NCBI GenBank assembly: GCA_038101125.1
Contig: JAYNVZ010000010.1
Location: 1 to 38,730 of the forward strand
Reading direction: 5' to 3'
DNA length: 38,730 bases
DNA from: GCA-2698665 sp038101125
GTDB lineage: Bacteria; Pseudomonadota; Gammaproteobacteria; GCA-002705445; GCA-002716945
Below, one piece after another: positions 8,515-17,028 of this stretch; position 1 is the stretch's first letter, and every line of letters starts with the position of its first letter. The notes beneath the pieces are model-generated. The model made no database searches. It saw only the letters and a list, made by a program, of their open reading frames with translations, and was not told where the DNA came from. A program made the translations under genes and the position numbers.

Positions 8515-8588
8515 TACGCCAAGAGAGATTCGAACTCCCGACCCCAAGCTTAGAAGGCTTGTGCTCTATCCAGCTGAGCTATTGGCGC
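8515..8588 (-). tRNA. tRNA-Arg (anticodon TCT)
   Basis: The reverse strand folds as a cloverleaf. The acceptor GCGCCAA pairs with TTGGCGT (one G-U pair). The D arm is GCTC/GAGC, the anticodon stem CAAGC/GCTTG encloses the loop CTTCTAA, and the T arm is GGGAG/CTCTC around TTCGAAT. The anticodon TCT reads AGA/AGG. No CCA is encoded. The 5' end lies only five bases after the tandem TAATAA stop of the upstream rmuC gene, so it is probably cut from a joint transcript. Confidence 0.95.
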
Positions 8589-8593
8589 ATTTA

Positions 8594-9538
8594 TTATTGA
8601 TCTTTATTTATACTTCTTAATTTAGTTGGAACCTCTTTCTTTGGCTCCAAGCCACCCATTGTACGCATTTTTTCAGTTTTGTTAACAAGATTTTGAGCTC
8701 TTTTCTTTCCTTGATCAACTTTTATGCGTGATTTTTCAAATAAGTCCTCAAAATCAAGAAATGATTCGGAAACTAGTACAGCAGAGTCATATATAGATGT
8801 AGCCAAATCAATCACTCTACCAGTATCCTCAGATTGTTTTTTATTACTCCAAGCACGATTAATTATTTGCAAGACAGCTATTAGTGTAGTCGGTCCCACT
8901 ATAGCAATTTTTGCCTTTAAAGCCTCTTTTATGAGCTCATCATCACATGCCATAATATAAGCTCCCTCTACATTCATAAACATAATTACTAGATCTAGGG
9001 TATCTTTACCATAAAGCGCTCTATATTCTGTAGATGATAATGTTTTAATATGTCTTTTGACTGACATAATATGATTTTTTTTGAATACCAACTTATCGCT
9101 TTCAGAATCTGAGTTTAGATAAGAGCTATAATCGGTTAAGGAGACTTTAGAGTCTATAATAACTTTTCGATTTTCTGGGAGATTAATTACTATATCTGGC
9201 TTTTCAGATCCAATTTTTTTTTGTTCCTGATACCCAATATTTTCAATAAAACCAGCATGCTCTAAGATCATTTTTAATGATATTTCTCCAAATTGGCCTT
9301 GTGCTTTTGAACTTCCGGTTAACAGAGTATACATTTGGGATATATTTTTATTTAATTCAGTAGAGCTATCCCCATATGAGCTTTTCAAGACCTCAATGCT
9401 CTCTTTCAACTTATTTAGTGAAATCGTATGCTCATCAATAGGATTATTTTTTTTGTCAGGCTGCTTTTGTAGTAAAATATATGCAAGTAGTAAAATAATC
9501 GCTATCGCGAGTAGAACTGTAATTATCTGAAGCATCAT
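8594..9538 (-). CDS. rmuC: RmuC family protein (short, divergent)
   Basis: RmuC proteins are membrane-anchored and carry a restriction-nuclease-like core; in E. coli loss of RmuC raises inversion at short repeats. This one has an N-terminal membrane helix (about residues 4-23), a short coiled segment, then SSKAQGQFGEISLKMILEHAG, which corresponds to the family's KxQGxWGE block. It continues with KPDIVINLPENRKVIIDSK, holding the expected acidic and lysine residues of the nuclease-like fold. At 314 residues it is shorter than E. coli RmuC (475), mainly in the coiled coil. A fragment of a more canonical RmuC lies at 956-1120, so this may be the working copy. tRNA-Arg follows after five bases. 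Confidence 0.85.
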   Translation of the reverse strand: MMLQIITVLLAIAIILLLAYILLQKQPDKKNNPIDEHTISLNKLKESIEVLKSSYGDSSTELNKNISQMYTLLTGSSKAQGQFGEISLKMILEHAGFIENIGYQEQKKIGSEKPDIVINLPENRKVIIDSKVSLTDYSSYLNSDSESDKLVFKKNHIMSVKRHIKTLSSTEYRALYGKDTLDLVIMFMNVEGAYIMACDDELIKEALKAKIAIVGPTTLIAVLQIINRAWSNKKQSEDTGRVIDLATSIYDSAVLVSESFLDFEDLFEKSRIKVDQGKKRAQNLVNKTEKMRTMGGLEPKKEVPTKLRSINKDQ

Positions 9539-9588
9539 AAATATATTCCTTGTTTCTTATAATACCATGACTTAAATTGTCCTAATAA

Positions 9589-10809
9589 ATGAAAATCATT
9601 ATCTTTACAGAAAATTATAGGGGCGGCGGCATGGATACCTTTATAGCCTCATTGATAAAGAATTGGCCAAATGATGACAAATTTATCGTTATATGCAATA
9701 AGAATCATCCTGGGTTGACTTATTTAGAAAGTATCTTGCCAAAAGATGTTGAAACCATGTATCACTCATTACCATTAAACTGGTCATTTTTATCGAATTT
9801 CTTAAACTATCTTCCAAATATCTTACAAAGAGCAGTCAGACAAGTATTTAGAGTATTATTAGCGCCCTATCAATTTTTGAAAATCAAAAAAATGTTAAAA
9901 AATGCAGGAGGAGACCAACTTATGTCGGTCAATGGTGGATACCCTGGTGGCGAAACGTGCAGGCTAGCCAATATTGCTTGGTATTCTCTTTTTAAGAGGC
10001 AATCAATCCATAATTTTCATAATTACTCAGTGAAGTATAGGACGATATTTGCACCATATGAGATATTAATTGATAGTAAGCTAAATCGCTCATGTAGTGA
10101 TATTATCAGTGTCTCAAATGATTGCGCAAATAGTATCAAGCAAAGATATATTTTTAAGAATTCTGATAAAATATCATTCATTTACAATGGCTTATATAAT
10201 AGTCCTATTAGTAACATTAAGTCATATGTTAAACAAAAGTATAAGATTACACATAATAGCAAGATCATATTGATGATCGGTACTTTCGAACCAAGGAAAG
10301 GTCATGAATATCTAATAAACGCAATCAATGATGTATTCACAAAGCATAAATATCTGAACTTATTCATCATAGGCTCAGGTACAGAAGCAGAGACTGCATA
10401 TCTGAAGTCCCTAGTAGCACGATTCAAATGGGGTTATAAAGTCCATTTCACAGGTTTCGTCTCAGATATTTCAGAATATATGTCTATTGCAGACATCGTA
10501 GTCATTCCAAGCCAAGAATATGAGTCATTTGGCTTGACTGCAATTGAAGCTATGTCATATGGCGTTCCAATTGTAGCCACTAGTGTCGGTGGACTACCGG
10601 AAACTATTGGGGATAACGGGTATTGTGGATTTCATACTGATATTAAAGATATTCCTGGATTCTCAAAGAATATAATTCGCTTAATCGAAGATGAGACTTT
10701 AGCAAAGAAAATGGGTGAAAATGGTATAAAAAGAGTCAACGAGTTGTTTAAACCTGATCGTATGGCCATGGATTATATGTCATTGCTAACAAAAAATAGG
10801 AAACAATAG
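9589..10809 (+). CDS. Glycosyltransferase family 4 protein
   Basis: This is a GT-B-fold glycosyltransferase that would transfer a sugar from an activated donor; the acceptor is unknown. The N-terminus MKIIIFTENYRGGGMDTF resembles the glycine-rich start of GT4 enzymes. The C-terminal donor domain has GTFEPRKGHEYLI, GFVSDISEYMSIADIVVIP and the EX7E block YESFGLTAIEAMSYGVPIVA. At 406 residues it looks complete. A TATAAT at 9558-9563 could drive it. It stands alone on the plus strand between rmuC and tRNA-Ser, with no other polysaccharide genes nearby, so it may be an acquired single gene. The substrate cannot be inferred. Confidence 0.88.
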   Translation: MKIIIFTENYRGGGMDTFIASLIKNWPNDDKFIVICNKNHPGLTYLESILPKDVETMYHSLPLNWSFLSNFLNYLPNILQRAVRQVFRVLLAPYQFLKIKKMLKNAGGDQLMSVNGGYPGGETCRLANIAWYSLFKRQSIHNFHNYSVKYRTIFAPYEILIDSKLNRSCSDIISVSNDCANSIKQRYIFKNSDKISFIYNGLYNSPISNIKSYVKQKYKITHNSKIILMIGTFEPRKGHEYLINAINDVFTKHKYLNLFIIGSGTEAETAYLKSLVARFKWGYKVHFTGFVSDISEYMSIADIVVIPSQEYESFGLTAIEAMSYGVPIVATSVGGLPETIGDNGYCGFHTDIKDIPGFSKNIIRLIEDETLAKKMGENGIKRVNELFKPDRMAMDYMSLLTKNRKQ

Positions 10810-10812
10810 AAT

Positions 10813-10900
10813 GGAGAAGGAGGGATTCGAACCCTCGATAGAATTTAAACCCTATAACACCTTAGCAGGGTGCCGCTTTCAACCACTCAGCCACTTCTCC
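10813..10900 (-). tRNA. tRNA-Ser (anticodon GCT)
   Basis: This is an 88-base class II tRNA on the reverse strand. The acceptor GGAGAAG pairs with CTTCTCC. The anticodon loop CTGCTAA gives GCT, reading AGC/AGT. A long variable arm follows, with a T arm GAGGG/CCCTC around TTCGAAT. No CCA is encoded. The 5' end is five bases after the csrA stop, so co-transcription with csrA is likely. csrA followed by tRNA-Ser is a common gammaproteobacterial order. Confidence 0.96.
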
Positions 10901-10905
10901 TAACA

Positions 10906-11100
10906 TTATTTGCTGGATTTAATCTTGATAGAATCATCTTTCGTGTTGATCTTATCAAAAATTTCTTCCCTGTGAACTTCTATATCCTTAGGCGCATTAA
11001 TACCAAGTCTGATTTGGCTTCCTTTTACCCCCAAAACCACGATCTTAGTCTCATCACCAACCATTAAAGCCTCACCGACTCTCCTCGTGAGTATTAGCAT
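10906..11100 (-). CDS. csrA: Carbon storage regulator CsrA (RsmA)
   Basis: CsrA is a small dimeric RNA-binding protein that represses or stabilises mRNAs by binding GGA motifs in leaders. The 64 residues begin MLILTRRVGEALMVGD and continue with VKGSQIRLGINAPKDIEVHREEI, nearly canonical through the RNA-binding strand (R44-equivalent in VHREEI). The ATG at 11100 is chosen because a strong GGAGG site precedes it; an upstream frame extension of five codons runs through that site. The gene follows lysC and precedes tRNA-Ser. The C-terminal tail is lysine- and serine-rich and a few residues longer than in E. coli. Confidence 0.97.
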   Translation of the reverse strand: MLILTRRVGEALMVGDETKIVVLGVKGSQIRLGINAPKDIEVHREEIFDKINTKDDSIKIKSSK

Positions 11101-11137
11101 GATATCCCCCTCCATAAGTTAAGTTAGCTCTAAATTA

Positions 11138-12355
11138 TTATTTTTTATCTAACTTAAATTCATTATGTAACGCTTGCACGGCTATTTCTAGGCTTTTTTG
11201 CTCAATTACTACAGAAATCTTAATTTCAGAAGTTGAGATCATTCTAATATTCACCTTGTTTTTAGCTAAACATTTAAACATTCTGCCAGCTATGCCAGCA
11301 TGAGACCTCATTCCAACGCCCACAATTGAAACTTTAACAATATTTTTCTGAGAAGTAACACTATCAAACATCATAGTTTTCTTATTATTTTCAATAACTT
11401 GTATAGCTTTTTTTAATGTATTTCTACTAACTGTAAATGTAAAATCAGCTAAACCATTTGAGCCAACATTCTGTACAATCATATCAACTTCAATATTTGC
11501 CTCACCGATGGGTCCTAGTATTTTAGCTGCAACACCAGGAGTATCTTTAACTCCTTTAATCATTACCTCGGCTTCGTCTTTAGTGAATGCGATACCAGAT
11601 ATTAATGCGCCTTCCATCTTCTTCTCCTCTTTTTTGATTAATGTGCCGGACCCTCTAATATGAGCATGCAATACTCTCAAGGGAACGTTATATTTACTTG
11701 CAAATTCTACAGATCTTAGTTGCAAAACCTTTGAGCCTAAGCCTGACATCTCCAGCATTTCTTCATATGTTAGCGAATCTAGTTTTCGTGCTTTATCACA
11801 AACTCTAGGATCAGTGGTATAAACGCCCTCGACATCAGTATAAATCTGACATTCATCAGCTTTCAATGCAGCTGCCAGTGCAACAGCTGTAGTATCAGAT
11901 CCTCCCCTACCCAAAGTTGTAATATTTCCTTTTGAGTCAATGCCTTGAAAACCAGCAACTATGACAATCTTGTTTTTTTTAAACTCAGATTTAACCTTTT
12001 TTATATCAATTTTATTTATTCTAGCTGACATTGAACAAGCATCTGTATGAATGCCAGCTTGCCAGCCGGTTAACGAGATAGCTGGTATGTCTAAATTATT
12101 TAAAATCATAGATAGCAGCGAAACACTAACTTGTTCTCCAGATGACAATAGCATGTCATAGTCTCTTGGATTTGGAGATTTCGATATTTTATTAGACATT
12201 TCTACCAATTTATCAGTGCTTTTACCCATCGCAGATAAGACTATAAGAATATTTTTTTTAGGAGAAATCTCATTAGCAATATTGATAGCAATTTTTTTAA
12301 GTTTGGTAATACTGGAAACAGATGTTCCACCAAATTTTTTAACAATGACAGTCAT
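11138..12355 (-). CDS. lysC: Aspartate kinase LysC
   Basis: This enzyme phosphorylates aspartate, the first step toward lysine, methionine and threonine. The 405 residues start with VKKFGGTSVSS, the kinase ATP/aspartate signature. They include GRGGSDTTAVALAAAL and TDVEGVYTTDPRV in the catalytic domain, then two C-terminal ACT domains (about 265-405) that usually mediate feedback inhibition by lysine and/or threonine. It is a monofunctional aspartokinase of the kind found between alaS and csrA in pseudomonads, not a fusion to homoserine dehydrogenase. It begins 4 bases after the alaS stop, so the two are likely co-transcribed. With dapB in this window it supplies two steps of lysine synthesis. 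Confidence 0.95.
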   Translation of the reverse strand: MTVIVKKFGGTSVSSITKLKKIAINIANEISPKKNILIVLSAMGKSTDKLVEMSNKISKSPNPRDYDMLLSSGEQVSVSLLSMILNNLDIPAISLTGWQAGIHTDACSMSARINKIDIKKVKSEFKKNKIVIVAGFQGIDSKGNITTLGRGGSDTTAVALAAALKADECQIYTDVEGVYTTDPRVCDKARKLDSLTYEEMLEMSGLGSKVLQLRSVEFASKYNVPLRVLHAHIRGSGTLIKKEEKKMEGALISGIAFTKDEAEVMIKGVKDTPGVAAKILGPIGEANIEVDMIVQNVGSNGLADFTFTVSRNTLKKAIQVIENNKKTMMFDSVTSQKNIVKVSIVGVGMRSHAGIAGRMFKCLAKNKVNIRMISTSEIKISVVIEQKSLEIAVQALHNEFKLDKK

Positions 12356-12359
12356 TTTA

Positions 12360-14930
12360 TTAAGCCTTTAAAAATTCTTCAATATGTTGCATTATCACAG
12401 AGGCTTTTTGATCTGTTATCACAGACGTGCCAAACGTTGGACTGCCCCCACCTTTAGCTGAAAACTCAGATACGAGTTCGCTAATAATTTGTTTGGCATT
12501 ATATCTATGTTTGCATTCTTTTGAAACACTTACGTAACAATTAATTATATTATTCTCTTCTCTTATTAAAACCGATAAAGAATTATTATTTTTACTCTTT
12601 ATACTGTCACCTAATAGTTTGATTTGATCAGCAGATAGATCGGAGCAGTTTTCTATAAAGATTAATGTTTTGGAAGTTATCTCTTCCTTTGAGCTTAATT
12701 TATAATAATAAAGATTCGCAACTTTTTTATTTAAAGCATTTATAAGAGAATTGTTAGACTCTTCTGAAGTTTTTATTGAATCTATTTTAGTTTTTAAGTC
12801 ACTTGGGTTTGTGTTTAGTGTTTTAGACAAGTCTTTTATATCAGAATATAAATTTTGATATAACTTATAAGCTTCTTCGCCTGTTACAGCTTCTACTCGT
12901 CGTATACCAGTTGAAACGCTAGACTCACTTATAATCTTGAATAGTCTTATCGATGAAGTGTTAGCAATATGGGTACCTCCGCAAAGCTCAATTGATTTAG
13001 ATCCAATATTTACCACTCTAACCTCATCGTCATACTTCTCATCAAAAAAAGCAAGCGCGCCATTATCTATTGCTTTTTTATATGATGTTACTTTCTGCTT
13101 TGATTGTATGTTTGATTCAATTTCATTTGATATAATTTTTTCAATAGAGAGTATTTCATCATTTGATAGTGCTTTGTTGTGAGAAAAATCAAAACGAAGA
13201 GATTGGTCTGTAACCAAAGACCCTTTCTGTTCAACATGCTTACCTAAGACATGTCGAAGTGCATGATTTAATAAATGTGTAGATGAATGATTAATCGCTA
13301 TTCTCTTTCTTCTATCAGTGTCAATCTCCATCTTAACATTATCGTTTAATTTAATTTCACCAGACTCAAGAATTACATGATGTAAAATTAGATTATTAAC
13401 TCTTTGTGTATTTAATACTCTTATTTTCGTATTATCATTATAGATTCTACCAGTATCAGAGATCTGGCCTCCTCCTTCAGGATAAAATGGAGTCTCTTTT
13501 GTAACCAACATGAATGAAGTATTTAACGTTTTAAAACCATTAGCACTCTGATTATCTGAATATATCTCGATAACCTTAGATGTTAATGTAGATTTGTCAT
13601 ACCCTGAGAAATCAGAAGTTGTTTTTTTATTTATAAAAGATGTATCTTCAATCTGAAAATTACTATTTTTTCTACTTTGTACTCTTTGTTTCTCCATGAG
13701 TTTTTTAAAACCCTTAAGATCCAATTTTATATCATTTTCAGCAGCAATCTCTTCAACAATCTCAGAGGGAAAACCATAAGTATCATATAATTGAAAGATA
13801 TTCTCGCCAGTTAAATGTTTTTTACTTTTAGTTAATTTATTAATAAGATCTAAACCGTTACTAAGAGTGTTCAGGTAATTATTTTCCTCATTTTTTAATG
13901 TATCTTTGATAGCAGACTCTTTCTCAATCAAATCATTATATGTGCTGCCCATAGTATTCTTGAGAATAGCTCCACATGTATACAAAAAAGGTTCTTTTAC
14001 CCCAGCATTGTATAAATACCTCGTAGCTCTTCTAATAATCCTTCTTAATACATATCCTCTGCCTTCGTTAGATGGAATGATCCCATCTGAAATTAGAAAA
14101 CATGCTGATCGACAATGGTCCATTATAATTTTTTTAATAACATAGTTTGTTTTTTTTGAATTCAAAGAGGAATCTAAATGCTCTTCCAATTCTTTAAAGA
14201 GACTTGTTTTAAAGTTATCCGTGACTCCTTCTACTACAGCATGAATCCGCTCAAGACCCATTCCAGTATCAACACATTTTTTTGGCAAATCATTCAAAGA
14301 GCCTTTTGAGTCTCTATCATACTGTGTAAAAACAAGATTCCATATTTCTATGTATCTATCACCAGGGTCACCTTTAGATGGAATTGACCCTCTAAGGTTA
14401 TCTCCTAAGTCATAATAAATTTCAGAACATGGACCACAAGGTCCTGTAGAACCCATTTGCCAGAAGTTATCAACATCATTTAAGTACCAGACATGGTCTT
14501 TTTTTATTTTAATATCATTTAACCAAATTTTAGCGGCTTCATGATCGTCCTTATGTACAGAAATATATAACTTATTCTCATCTAAACCCAACTCTTTCGT
14601 TAAAAACTCCCAAGCAAAAAAAATAGCTTCTTCTTTAAAGTAATCGCCAAAGCTAAAATTACCCAGCATTTCAAAAAAAGAATGGTGTCTATTTGTGTAA
14701 CCTATATTATCTAAATCATTATGCTTACCCCCTGCTCTAACACATTTCTGGCAAGTGACAACTCTATTGAACTTAGAGTTTTTTATTCCAAGAAATATAT
14801 CCTTAAATTGCACCATTCCAGAATTAGTAAAAAGAAGTGTTTTATCTGATGCAGGAATTAATGAGCTTGATTGAATCAGCTTATGATCATTCTTCTCAAA
14901 GTAACTAGTAAACTTCTGTCTAATATTCAT
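12360..14930 (-). CDS. alaS: Alanine-tRNA ligase AlaS
   Basis: AlaS charges tRNA-Ala. The 856 residues carry the class II catalytic domain (SSSLIPASDKTLLFTNSGMVQ, with motif 2 in GNFSFGDYFKEEA), the tRNA-recognition domain, and an editing domain with the zinc-type HSSTHLLNHALR and CGGTHI motifs. The C-terminal oligomerisation domain ends with SAKGGGSPTFG. The ATG at 14930 overlaps the recX stop as ATGA; a TTG three codons upstream is less likely because it precedes a GGAAG site. The length is close to E. coli (876). It belongs to the recA-recX-alaS-lysC-csrA series. Confidence 0.97.
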   Translation of the reverse strand: MNIRQKFTSYFEKNDHKLIQSSSLIPASDKTLLFTNSGMVQFKDIFLGIKNSKFNRVVTCQKCVRAGGKHNDLDNIGYTNRHHSFFEMLGNFSFGDYFKEEAIFFAWEFLTKELGLDENKLYISVHKDDHEAAKIWLNDIKIKKDHVWYLNDVDNFWQMGSTGPCGPCSEIYYDLGDNLRGSIPSKGDPGDRYIEIWNLVFTQYDRDSKGSLNDLPKKCVDTGMGLERIHAVVEGVTDNFKTSLFKELEEHLDSSLNSKKTNYVIKKIIMDHCRSACFLISDGIIPSNEGRGYVLRRIIRRATRYLYNAGVKEPFLYTCGAILKNTMGSTYNDLIEKESAIKDTLKNEENNYLNTLSNGLDLINKLTKSKKHLTGENIFQLYDTYGFPSEIVEEIAAENDIKLDLKGFKKLMEKQRVQSRKNSNFQIEDTSFINKKTTSDFSGYDKSTLTSKVIEIYSDNQSANGFKTLNTSFMLVTKETPFYPEGGGQISDTGRIYNDNTKIRVLNTQRVNNLILHHVILESGEIKLNDNVKMEIDTDRRKRIAINHSSTHLLNHALRHVLGKHVEQKGSLVTDQSLRFDFSHNKALSNDEILSIEKIISNEIESNIQSKQKVTSYKKAIDNGALAFFDEKYDDEVRVVNIGSKSIELCGGTHIANTSSIRLFKIISESSVSTGIRRVEAVTGEEAYKLYQNLYSDIKDLSKTLNTNPSDLKTKIDSIKTSEESNNSLINALNKKVANLYYYKLSSKEEITSKTLIFIENCSDLSADQIKLLGDSIKSKNNNSLSVLIREENNIINCYVSVSKECKHRYNAKQIISELVSEFSAKGGGSPTFGTSVITDQKASVIMQHIEEFLKA

Positions 14931-15388
14931 AACTTCCAATAACTATTAATTGCCTTTTCTATAACTTTAAAAGAAAAACCTCGATTGCTTAAGAATGCAT
15001 TCTGTTTTTTTTTCTGGTCCGATTTATCGAGGTCGCTTTTGAATACTTTTTTTTCTAGTGCTGATATAGCTTGCTTTAACCATGCTTGATCATCATATCC
15101 CTGCATTATTTCATTAATTAAGTCTGAACTAATACCCTTGTTTCTCAGAGACATCCTGATAAAGTTTTCACCTTTATGGTCATTGAATTTTGATCTAATA
15201 TAAGATTCCGCGTATCTATAGTCAGACTGCAGGCCCTTTTCAGAAAATTCATTTATACACCTTATGACAAGGTCACTCTCGTAATTTTTCTTCAAGAGTT
15301 TTTCTGTTAATTCCGATTTTGAGTGTTCTCTCATACTTAGGTATCGAGAGATCGAGTTTTTTATCCCCTCAAGATCATTTTTGCTCAT
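14927..15388 (-). CDS. recX: Regulatory protein RecX
   Basis: RecX binds and inhibits RecA filaments. The protein is about 153 residues and built of three-helix repeats: YLSMREHSKSELTEKLLKK, then SDYRYAESYIRSKFNDHKGE and the SLRNKGISSDLI repeat, matching the family in sequence and position. The start is set at the ATG at 15388, giving MSKNDLEGIKNSI, which overlaps the recA 3' end by 14 bases. The open frame reaches upstream into recA, but that part does not look like RecX. Tight coupling between recA and recX is usual. Confidence 0.9.
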   Translation of the reverse strand: MSKNDLEGIKNSISRYLSMREHSKSELTEKLLKKNYESDLVIRCINEFSEKGLQSDYRYAESYIRSKFNDHKGENFIRMSLRNKGISSDLINEIMQGYDDQAWLKQAISALEKKVFKSDLDKSDQKKKQNAFLSNRGFSFKVIEKAINSYWKL

Positions 15389-16427
15389 CACTTTTGGCAC
15401 TGGAACTATCTTTACCCTCACCCGCATCTTCATCAACGGTACCTGAGATAAATCCCTTAATCTTATTTTCTATCTCTGTTGCAACTTCAGGGTTATCTTT
15501 TAGAAAAATTCTTGAGTTATCTTTTCCTTGACCAATTCTATCTTTGCCATAACTATACCATGCTCCAGATTTATCCAAGATGTCATATTTTACACCTAAA
15601 TCAATTAGCTCAGATTCTTTTGAAACACCCTCGCCATACAATATATCAAATTCAGCAATCCTAAATGGTGGCGCAACTTTATTTTTGACAATTTTAACCC
15701 TAGTTTCGTTACCTACAATCTCATCACCCTTTTTAATAGCGCCTATTCTTCTGATATCTAATCTGACAGACGAATAAAATTTTAGGGCGTTACCGCCTGT
15801 AGTAGTTTCTGGGCTACCAAACATCACACCAATTTTCATACGGATTTGATTAATAAATATTACTAGGGTGTTTGATTTTTTGATATTAGCAGATAATTTT
15901 CTGAGAGCTTGAGACATTAGCCTTGCTTGTAGCCCCATATGAGAATCTCCCATATCACCATCAATTTCTGCCTTTGGTGTCAGTGCAGCAACAGAATCAA
16001 CCACTATAGTGTTTACTGCCCCTGATCTCACGAGAGTATCAGTTATTTCCAAAGCCTGTTCACCAGAATCTGGTTGTGATAAAAGCAAATCATCAATATT
16101 CACACCTAAATTTTCAGCATATTTAGGATCAAGAGCATGCTCGGCATCAATAAATGCCGCCGTTCCACCTTGTTTTTGAGTTTCTGCAATAACCTGTAGC
16201 GTCATTGTTGTTTTTCCTGATGATTCAGGACCATATATTTCAACAACTCTTCCTTTGGGTAGACCACCAATGCCAAGTGCAGCATCCAATGTTAATGATC
16301 CAGTTGATACGGCTTCAATATCCGGGTAAAGCGATCCTTCACCGAGCTTCATTAAAGCTCCTTTTCCATGATCTTTTTCTATTTGGCCTATAGCCATCTC
16401 AAGTGCTTTTTTCTTATTATCATCCAT
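15375..16427 (-). CDS. recA: Recombinase RecA
   Basis: RecA forms filaments on single-stranded DNA, drives strand exchange and triggers LexA cleavage. The 350 residues show the Walker A motif GPESSGKTT (about 65-73), Walker B in NTIVVDSVAALTP, the DNA-binding loops around MGLQARLMSQALRKL and GSPETTTGGNALKFY, and an acidic C-terminus. Length and motifs are normal. It sits between pncC and recX. The 49 bases upstream contain no recognisable gammaproteobacterial LexA box (CTGT-N8-ACAG), so SOS control is not evident. The ATG has only a distant GAGG, 13-16 bases upstream. Confidence 0.98.
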   Translation of the reverse strand: MDDNKKKALEMAIGQIEKDHGKGALMKLGEGSLYPDIEAVSTGSLTLDAALGIGGLPKGRVVEIYGPESSGKTTMTLQVIAETQKQGGTAAFIDAEHALDPKYAENLGVNIDDLLLSQPDSGEQALEITDTLVRSGAVNTIVVDSVAALTPKAEIDGDMGDSHMGLQARLMSQALRKLSANIKKSNTLVIFINQIRMKIGVMFGSPETTTGGNALKFYSSVRLDIRRIGAIKKGDEIVGNETRVKIVKNKVAPPFRIAEFDILYGEGVSKESELIDLGVKYDILDKSGAWYSYGKDRIGQGKDNSRIFLKDNPEVATEIENKIKGFISGTVDEDAGEGKDSSSAKSDEQK

Positions 16428-16476
16428 AGGGGGTGCTGCCTCGTTATTTAAAATATTAAGTTAATATAATATCAAA

Positions 16477-16962
16477 CTAAAGCTCATTAATGAAATCATA
16501 TAAGTTTATTATTACGGTTTTAGCAGTTTCCTCTCTATTTTCAGATCTAGACCCAGCAACTTTGAAGTTTGCAGTCTTTATGTGTTCTTTGTATTTATAA
16601 CATGACCAAACAGAACCAACTTCCTTAAGTGTATCATCAGATTCAGGCCCCATTATTCCAGAAACTGCTATACCTAAGTTAGCAGTATTTTTTGATAATA
16701 AACCGCTAGACATTTCTATTACAACCTCTCTTGAAACCGCACCATAAGTTTGAATTGACTCATGTTTAACATTAAGTAGAAGAGTTTTTGAAATATTTGA
16801 GTATGTAATTAGAGATGAGTCAAAAAATTCAGAAGAACCAGGTAAGTCTGTTAAATATTTTGCGATTAAGCCCCCAGTACATGATTCAGCCGTCGATAGA
16901 ATCAAATTTTTCTTTTTAGCAATAATCTTTATGTCTTTTAGTTTCTCTGTGATATTAATCAT
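16477..16962 (-). CDS. pncC: Nicotinamide-nucleotide amidohydrolase PncC (CinA C-terminal type)
   Basis: This enzyme deamidates nicotinamide mononucleotide in NAD recycling. The 161 residues form a stand-alone CinA C-terminal domain, with the active-site serine in STAESCTGGLIA (about 23-34), the GAVSREVVIEMSSG block, and VSGIMGPESDD, where VSGIAGPGG is usual. It lies directly upstream of recA on the same strand, the standard gammaproteobacterial order, and is divergent from nadK, another NAD-related gene, across 66 bases. The N-terminal molybdopterin-binding-like domain of full CinA is absent, as in E. coli PncC. Confidence 0.93.
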   Translation of the reverse strand: MINITEKLKDIKIIAKKKNLILSTAESCTGGLIAKYLTDLPGSSEFFDSSLITYSNISKTLLLNVKHESIQTYGAVSREVVIEMSSGLLSKNTANLGIAVSGIMGPESDDTLKEVGSVWSCYKYKEHIKTANFKVAGSRSENREETAKTVIINLYDFINEL

Positions 16963-17028
16963 GTATATACTATGATAAGTTAAAGTATAATATATTAAAC
17001 AATTATTTAGTAAGATATAGGGGATATA

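Noticed and set aside
8589..10812. A tRNA-bounded genomic island
   Set aside because: Only one gene (GT4) looks out of context, and no direct repeat of a tRNA 3' end or integrase was found.
16428..16476. A LexA (SOS) box upstream of recA
   Set aside because: No CTGT-N8-ACAG or close variant was found in this interval.
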